NCBI GenBank assembly: GCA_947259975.1
Contig: CAMYOD010000048.1
Coordinates: 1-64,000 of the forward strand
DNA from: an uncultured Gammaproteobacteria bacterium
GTDB lineage: Bacteria; Pseudomonadota; Gammaproteobacteria; HyVt-429
Direction of reading: 5' to 3'
DNA: 64,000 nucleotides
In this document: piece by piece, positions 60,117 to 64,000 of the stretch
Layout of the letters: the number at the start of each line of letters is the position of its first letter
How positions within the stretch are numbered: position 1 is the first letter of the stretch
Made by a program: the position numbers and the translations under genes
Notes under the pieces: model-generated
What the model was told of the DNA's origin: nothing
Database searches by the model: none
What the model saw: only the letters and a program-made list of their open reading frames with translations

Positions 60117-61008
60117 GCCGTTTCGATCCGGATTCGTCGCTCTGCTGGGCCGACCGAACGTCGGCAAGTCAACGTTGATGAATCGGATCATCGGGCACAA
60201 GATCGCAATTACCTCACGGCGCCCGCAAACGACCCGGCAGCGAGTTCTGGGCATTAAGACGGGCCCCGACAGTCAGATCGTTTTCGTCGACACGCCCGGC
60301 ATTCATCGCGATCGACGGCGCGCCATAAACGTGGTGATGAATCGCACGGCACGCGCGACAGTTGAGGATGTCGACGTGATCGTTGTGATGATCGATGTGG
60401 GCGGATGGCGCCCGGAAGATCGTTTGGCCCTCGACGCCGCTGGGTCGCGGTCGATTCCGGTGATTCTCGTGATTAACAAAATCGATCAATTAAAAAGCAA
60501 AACACAGTTGTTGCCGCTTATAGAAGCGTCCAAGGGTATGGCGCATTTCGCTGAGATTGTCCCGGTATCGGCACAAACGGGTAGTAATATTGATCGACTC
60601 GAAGAAGTGATTGTTGGTTATTTGCCCGAAGCGCCGGCCGGCTTTCCCGCGGATCAGATTACGGATCGCAGTGAACGATTTCTTGCATCAGAGTTCATTC
60701 GTGAACAGCTGTTTCGCGGCCTCGGGCAGGAATTACCCTATGTAAGCGCGGTGCAGATCGAAGAGATGGCACGCAAAGACGGGCTCATCAGAATTCAGGC
60801 GACGATCTGGGTGGAAAGCGATGGGCAGAAAGCCATCGTAATTGGCAAGGGTGGCGAGCGCCTGAAAGCCATCGGTAAGCAGGCGCGTTTGGCGATGGAA
60901 AAGGAGTTCGCAAGCAAAGTGTTCCTGGAATTGTGGGTCAAGGTACGAAAAGGATGGAGTGACGACGCAAATCTTTTGCGCAGCCTGGGGTATACGGAGG
61001 ATGGGTAG
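60109..61008 (+). CDS. era: GTPase Era
   Basis: A 299-residue GTPase needed for 16S rRNA maturation. G1 is LLGRPNVGKSTLMNR, G3 is VDTPGIH and G4 is VINKID. The C-terminal KH domain (~200-285) contains the GKGG loop (AIVIGKGGERLKAIGKQA) that binds the 3' end of 16S rRNA. The ATG at 60109 overlaps the rnc stop. rnc-era-recO is the standard operon. Confidence 0.97.
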   Translation: MPKPFRSGFVALLGRPNVGKSTLMNRIIGHKIAITSRRPQTTRQRVLGIKTGPDSQIVFVDTPGIHRDRRRAINVVMNRTARATVEDVDVIVVMIDVGGWRPEDRLALDAAGSRSIPVILVINKIDQLKSKTQLLPLIEASKGMAHFAEIVPVSAQTGSNIDRLEEVIVGYLPEAPAGFPADQITDRSERFLASEFIREQLFRGLGQELPYVSAVQIEEMARKDGLIRIQATIWVESDGQKAIVIGKGGERLKAIGKQARLAMEKEFASKVFLELWVKVRKGWSDDANLLRSLGYTEDG

Positions 61009-61009
61009 C

Positions 61010-61744
61010 GTGCGGGTCGATCGGGAAATTGGCTACATCCTGCATACCCGCAACTATCGCGAGACCAGCTTGATTGTCGAGGTTTTCGCGCGCAGACACG
61101 GACGCCTGGGCTTGATCGCCAAAGGCGCTAAGCGGCAGAAGTCGGGGATGGTCGGCATCCTCAATTCCTTTCATCCCTTGCTGTTGAGTTGGTCCGGGCG
61201 TGGTGAGTTGGCGACGCTGACGAATGCCGAAAGTGTCTCGGCATATGATCGTTTGGCGGGTGATACGCTGTATTGCGCGTTTTATCTCAATGAACTGTTG
61301 ATGCGCCTGTTGCATCGTCATGACGCGCATGAAACATTGTTCGACAGCTATCAAGAGGCGTTAGCGACGCTGCGTACACAAGGTGCCGGGGAGCCCGTGC
61401 TGCGAATATTCGAAAAGCGACTGCTGCAGGAGTTGGGCTATGCCCTGGTGCTCGACCATGACGTCGAACGCGCCCAGTCCATCGATCCAGAGGCCTTGTA
61501 TCAGTATGTGCCCGAACGCGGCCCCATACAGGCGAATGGCAAGCAGCGACATGGTATTGAGGTACACGGCACGAGTTTGCTGGATCTGGACCGGGAAGAG
61601 CTGGAGAATCCACGCTCGCGACGTGAAACCAAGCGGTTAATGCGCGCCGTGTTGGCGCGGCATCTGGGCGATAAGCCGCTGCAGAGTCGTCTACTGCTGC
61701 AGCAGGTATTCAAGTTACGTGCCGATGACCTGTCGCCGGAGTAA
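61010..61744 (+). CDS. recO: DNA repair protein RecO
   Basis: A 244-residue recombination mediator that loads RecA with RecR. An N-terminal OB fold (GYILHTRNYRETSLIVEVF, GLIAKGAKRQKSG) is followed by a helical domain. The zinc-site cysteines of some RecO proteins are absent, as in other gammaproteobacteria. The GTG at 61010 is preferred because GGAGG at 60996-61000 is nine bases upstream; an ATG at 61001 abuts that site and would lack a spaced one. Confidence 0.93.
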   Translation: MRVDREIGYILHTRNYRETSLIVEVFARRHGRLGLIAKGAKRQKSGMVGILNSFHPLLLSWSGRGELATLTNAESVSAYDRLAGDTLYCAFYLNELLMRLLHRHDAHETLFDSYQEALATLRTQGAGEPVLRIFEKRLLQELGYALVLDHDVERAQSIDPEALYQYVPERGPIQANGKQRHGIEVHGTSLLDLDREELENPRSRRETKRLMRAVLARHLGDKPLQSRLLLQQVFKLRADDLSPE

Positions 61745-61783
61745 GCTCGCGGCGCGAATTGTTTGACTCGAGTCTGATTGGGT

Positions 61784-62518
61784 ATGCAACCGATACTGCT
61801 GGGCGTGAATATCGACCATGTTGCGACTTTGCGACAGGCGCGTCTGACATCTTATCCGGATCCGATTGAGGCCGCCGGCCTGGCGGAGGCGGGCGGTGCC
61901 GACGGTATTACATTGCATCTGCGCGAAGATCGTCGCCATATCCAGGAACGGGACGTGGAACGGTTGCTGGAGGCCTGCCGAACCAAGGTCAATCTGGAGA
62001 TGGCGGTGACCTCCGAGATGCTCGCACTCGCGACCCGCTATCGGCCACAGGATTGTTGCCTGGTGCCCGAACGTCGCCAGGAGTTGACCACCGAAGGAGG
62101 TCTGGACGTGGCCGGACAGCGGGAGAAAATGCATGCTGCCTGCCAGCAGCTGGCGGCAAGCGGTATACGCGTCTCGCTATTCATTGACGCTGATCCGCAT
62201 CAGATCGAGGCTTGTGTCGAGGTCGGCGCCCCGGTCATCGAGATTCACACCGGTCATTTCGCGGATGCCAAGACAGACGGTGAGCGGCTTGAACAGTATG
62301 AACGTATACGCCGCGCCGTCAGTCAGGGCGTCGCGGCCGGCCTGCAAGTCAACGCCGGTCACGGCCTACACTACGAGAATGTGCAGGACGTGGCACGCCT
62401 GCCGGAGATTGCCGAACTTAACATCGGGCATGCGATCGTCGCGCGCGCGCTTTTCGTGGGTATGCGCAGCGCAGTTCATGAGATGAAAGAGCGTATGACG
62501 GAGGCCCGTCGGGCATGA
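61784..62518 (+). CDS. pdxJ: Pyridoxine 5'-phosphate synthase
   Basis: A 244-residue TIM-barrel enzyme making pyridoxine phosphate from deoxyxylulose phosphate and aminoacetone phosphate. [47 protein letters not shown] and the C-terminal [16 protein letters not shown] are typical. The ATG at 61784 is used; a TTG at 61778 would add two residues. Its stop overlaps the acpS start. Confidence 0.96.
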   Translation: MQPILLGVNIDHVATLRQARLTSYPDPIEAAGLAEAGGADGITLHLREDRRHIQERDVERLLEACRTKVNLEMAVTSEMLALATRYRPQDCCLVPERRQELTTEGGLDVAGQREKMHAACQQLAASGIRVSLFIDADPHQIEACVEVGAPVIEIHTGHFADAKTDGERLEQYERIRRAVSQGVAAGLQVNAGHGLHYENVQDVARLPEIAELNIGHAIVARALFVGMRSAVHEMKERMTEARRA

Positions 62519-62895
62519 TTTTCGGTATCGGCACGGATATTGTTCGGATCGTGCGCATGCAGCGAAATCTCGATCGCTATGGCGAGCGATTTGCGCAGCG
62601 AATCCTGAGTGAGAGCGAGATGCAGGAGTTTCGGGCGTCACGCGTACCGGCGCAGTTTTTGGCCAAGCGGTTCGCCGCCAAGGAAGCGGCGGCCAAGGCA
62701 TTGGGTACCGGATTCAGTCAGGGAATTACGATGCGCGATATTAGCGTTTCCCACGCGCCCGGCGGTCGTCCACTGCTTGAGTTTCGTGGTGCTGCCGGGA
62801 TATTCCTGAAAGATCACCACATCAACACAACGCATTTAAGCGTGGCGGATGAAGAGGATCACGCAGTCGCGTTTGTAACCTTGGTGCGCGATTAG
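62515..62895 (+). CDS. acpS: Holo-[acyl-carrier-protein] synthase
   Basis: A 126-residue enzyme attaching the phosphopantetheine arm to acyl carrier protein. [18 protein letters not shown] holds the metal-binding Asp, and [15 protein letters not shown] the catalytic Glu-Lys segment. The C-terminal [15 protein letters not shown] is the usual SISHD-type region. The ATG overlaps the pdxJ stop by four bases. It ends the lepA-acpS run. Confidence 0.95.
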   Translation: MIFGIGTDIVRIVRMQRNLDRYGERFAQRILSESEMQEFRASRVPAQFLAKRFAAKEAAAKALGTGFSQGITMRDISVSHAPGGRPLLEFRGAAGIFLKDHHINTTHLSVADEEDHAVAFVTLVRD

Positions 62896-62932
62896 GGGCG
62901 GGCGCGGCGACCAGAGCCCCGCGAGACCCAGC

Positions 62933-63217
62933 TTACTTCTTGCGGCCGGGCGCTGAGAAACCCGGCGGCAGATCGCCGAAATCACCCTCGCCGAATAGAA
63001 ATCCAAGCATATGCTTCTCTATTAATTCGATGCTGCCCGGATCCGCCGTGCTGATACGATTCTCGTTCATAATGGTCGTTAGACGCTCGAGCCATTGCTT
63101 CCAGCCCTCCCGCGAGATGTTTTCGTAAATTCGCGTACCCAGCTCGCCGGGGTGAGGTGGCGCATCGAGCCCTTCGGCTTCTTGTTTCAGAACCTTGCAG
63201 TAAACCATACGAGACAT
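62933..63217 (-). CDS. yggX: Fe(2+)-trafficking protein YggX
   Basis: A 94-residue protein that protects Fe-S clusters and is linked to labile iron. SRMVYCKVLKQEAEGLD carries the conserved Cys; IYENISREGWKQWLERLTTIMNE follows. The ATG at 63217 gives the family start; a longer frame to 63352 reads into the dispersed repeat and is rejected. In E. coli yggX follows mutY; no mutY is seen here. It converges with acpS. Confidence 0.93.
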   Translation of the reverse strand: MSRMVYCKVLKQEAEGLDAPPHPGELGTRIYENISREGWKQWLERLTTIMNENRISTADPGSIELIEKHMLGFLFGEGDFGDLPPGFSAPGRKK

Positions 63218-63297
63218 CGGATAATTCTCATGTTTGCGCGTCGAATCTGCATTGTCGCAAAAATGTGCTGCATTGATCCACTCGCGGCGGCGGTCGC

Positions 63298-63405
63298 TAG
63301 CCGCTCGGTTTGCCCGCGCGTCTCGCGCCGCCTGGAACCCGCCGCCGCGCAAGGCTAGACGAGGCCTGGCGGCGCCCCAGCCGACGCGACAGGAAAACTG
63401 GGGCC
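63298..63405. repeat. Dispersed palindromic element, copy D (degenerate)
   Basis: It shares GCTCGGTTTGCCCGCGCGTCTCGCG and the following GCCTGGA with copy A (GCTCAGTTTGCC, GCGCGTCTCGCG), and the AAGGCTAGACGAGGCCTGGCGG part with A. The CTTAATCTCG core is lost. Borders are approximate. It lies between divergent yggX and erpA. Confidence 0.5.
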
Positions 63406-63430
63406 CGGCGGGCGGGCTTGGGCGCGAGAC

Positions 63431-63459
63431 TGAAACCTCGGCCGCAAGTGGGGTATAAT
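63431..63459 (+). promoter_or_regulatory. Promoter-like site of erpA
   Basis: A perfect TATAAT at 63454-63459 with a weak -35 (TGAAAC, 63431-63436) at 17 bases lies 39 bases upstream of the erpA start. The weak -35 suggests help from an activator, which is not identified. Confidence 0.5.
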
Positions 63460-63498
63460 GACCTCTAACGACGTACTAGAACACGCCTGGAGAACACC

Positions 63499-63906
63499 AT
63501 GTCGACAGCAACCATGCCCGAATATTCCAGCCAAGTTAGCGAGAGCCAGATGCACCTGACGCCGCCGGCCGAGGCCAAGATGGCCGAACTGATGGCGGAT
63601 GCGGATGCGGATATCAGAGCGATTCGAGTATTCGTTTCCGGCGGCGGCTGCTCCGGCCTGACTTATGGGATGACCTACGCGGAAGGCCCGACGCCCTATG
63701 ACAGTGTGCTCGAAGGCGAGGGCTTCAAGATTGTAGTCGACCCGGTCGCTATGGGTTATCTACAAGGTTGCGAGGTGGATTTCCACCAAAAGGGCCTCGG
63801 CGCCAGTTTTGTCTTTAATAACGTCTTCCAGAGCGTCGGTGGTAGTGGTGTCTGCGGTGGTTGCGGTGGGGCCGGCGGCGGCGGTGGCTGCGGCAGCGGC
63901 TTCTAG
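63499..63906 (+). CDS. erpA: A-type iron-sulfur insertion protein ErpA
   Basis: A 135-residue Fe-S carrier that passes clusters to target enzymes. The first ligand is Cys51 in FVSGGGCSGLTYGM. FKIVVDPVAMGYLQGCEVDF and FVFNNVF are family segments. The usual C-terminal CxC is replaced by a Gly-rich tail with Cys119, Cys122 and Cys131 (CGGCGGAGGGGGCGSGF). The N-terminal ~18 residues are an extra polar stretch. IscA or SufA are alternatives, but ErpA fits the isolated location. The 94 bases to the window end show nothing recognisable. Confidence 0.85.
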   Translation: MSTATMPEYSSQVSESQMHLTPPAEAKMAELMADADADIRAIRVFVSGGGCSGLTYGMTYAEGPTPYDSVLEGEGFKIVVDPVAMGYLQGCEVDFHQKGLGASFVFNNVFQSVGGSGVCGGCGGAGGGGGCGSGF

Positions 63907-64000
63907 TTCGCCGTTTATCGGGCCACGTGCCCCCGGTCTGACACCGGCGGGTGTCGTCAAATATACATTCCGTCTGTGACCCAGAGTCCGCGTTCCGATC

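Overview
The window looks like two pieces of DNA with different composition. Bases 1 to about 3,860 are very G+C rich (124 of 180 bases in 3661-3840 by hand count). They carry a partial reg_prop/Y_Y_Y sensor diguanylate cyclase and parts of a peptide-modification cluster: an HPr-kinase-like P-loop protein, a broken PqqD-like gene, a 52-residue precursor-like peptide and the 3' two thirds of a radical SAM/SPASM gene. The rest is less G+C rich (104 of 180 bases in 3901-4080) and is a conserved backbone of a gammaproteobacterium. Lipid A genes, bamA, a map-glnD-dapC-dapD-dapE block, rpoE-rseA-rseB-rseC-mucD, sdhCDAB with sdhE/ygfX, and rnc-era-recO-pdxJ-acpS support this. I cannot name the genus; the gene order is compatible with Chromatiales-like lineages. 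The composition change falls inside the radical SAM gene, so the window may be an assembly chimera or a real recombination.

Layout. 1-3010: sensor cyclase, HprK-like and broken PqqD (rightward), then precursor-like peptide (leftward). 3035-5857: leftward operon of an S26/SipW-like peptidase, HprK-like kinase, PqqD and radical SAM. 5858-6379: AT-rich dyad, dispersed repeat copy and ribosomal promoter. 6380-11740: rpsF-rpsR-rplI-dnaB-alr-radA. 11752-19508: leftward map-glnD-dapC-dapD-dapE and a PP2C phosphatase. 19981-40731: long rightward run rpsB-tsf-pyrH-frr-uppS-cdsA-dxr-rseP-bamA-skp-lpxD-fabZ-lpxA-lpxB-rnhB-dnaE-accA-tilS. 41004-45172: pyrG-kdsA-eno-ftsB. 45216-51890: ygfZ (leftward), sdhC-D-A-B-sdhE-ygfX, nadB (leftward). 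52084-56176: sigma-E operon with mucD. 56191-56357: promoter plus terminator, a possible small RNA or attenuator. 56403-62895: lepA-lepB-DUF4845-rnc-era-recO-pdxJ-acpS. 62933-63906: yggX (leftward) and erpA.

The two most unusual items are these. First, the PqqD / HprK-like / radical SAM / S26 peptidase set with a small peptide ending in Ser reads as a ribosomal-peptide modification system that includes a kinase. It is seen twice in the window, apparently from two sources. Second, a family of dispersed palindromic elements of about 110-185 bp lies between operons at 6110, 19638, 40762 and 63298. The 40762 copy has perfect 20-bp terminal inverted repeats.

No tRNA, rRNA, CRISPR array, transposase or integrase was recognised.
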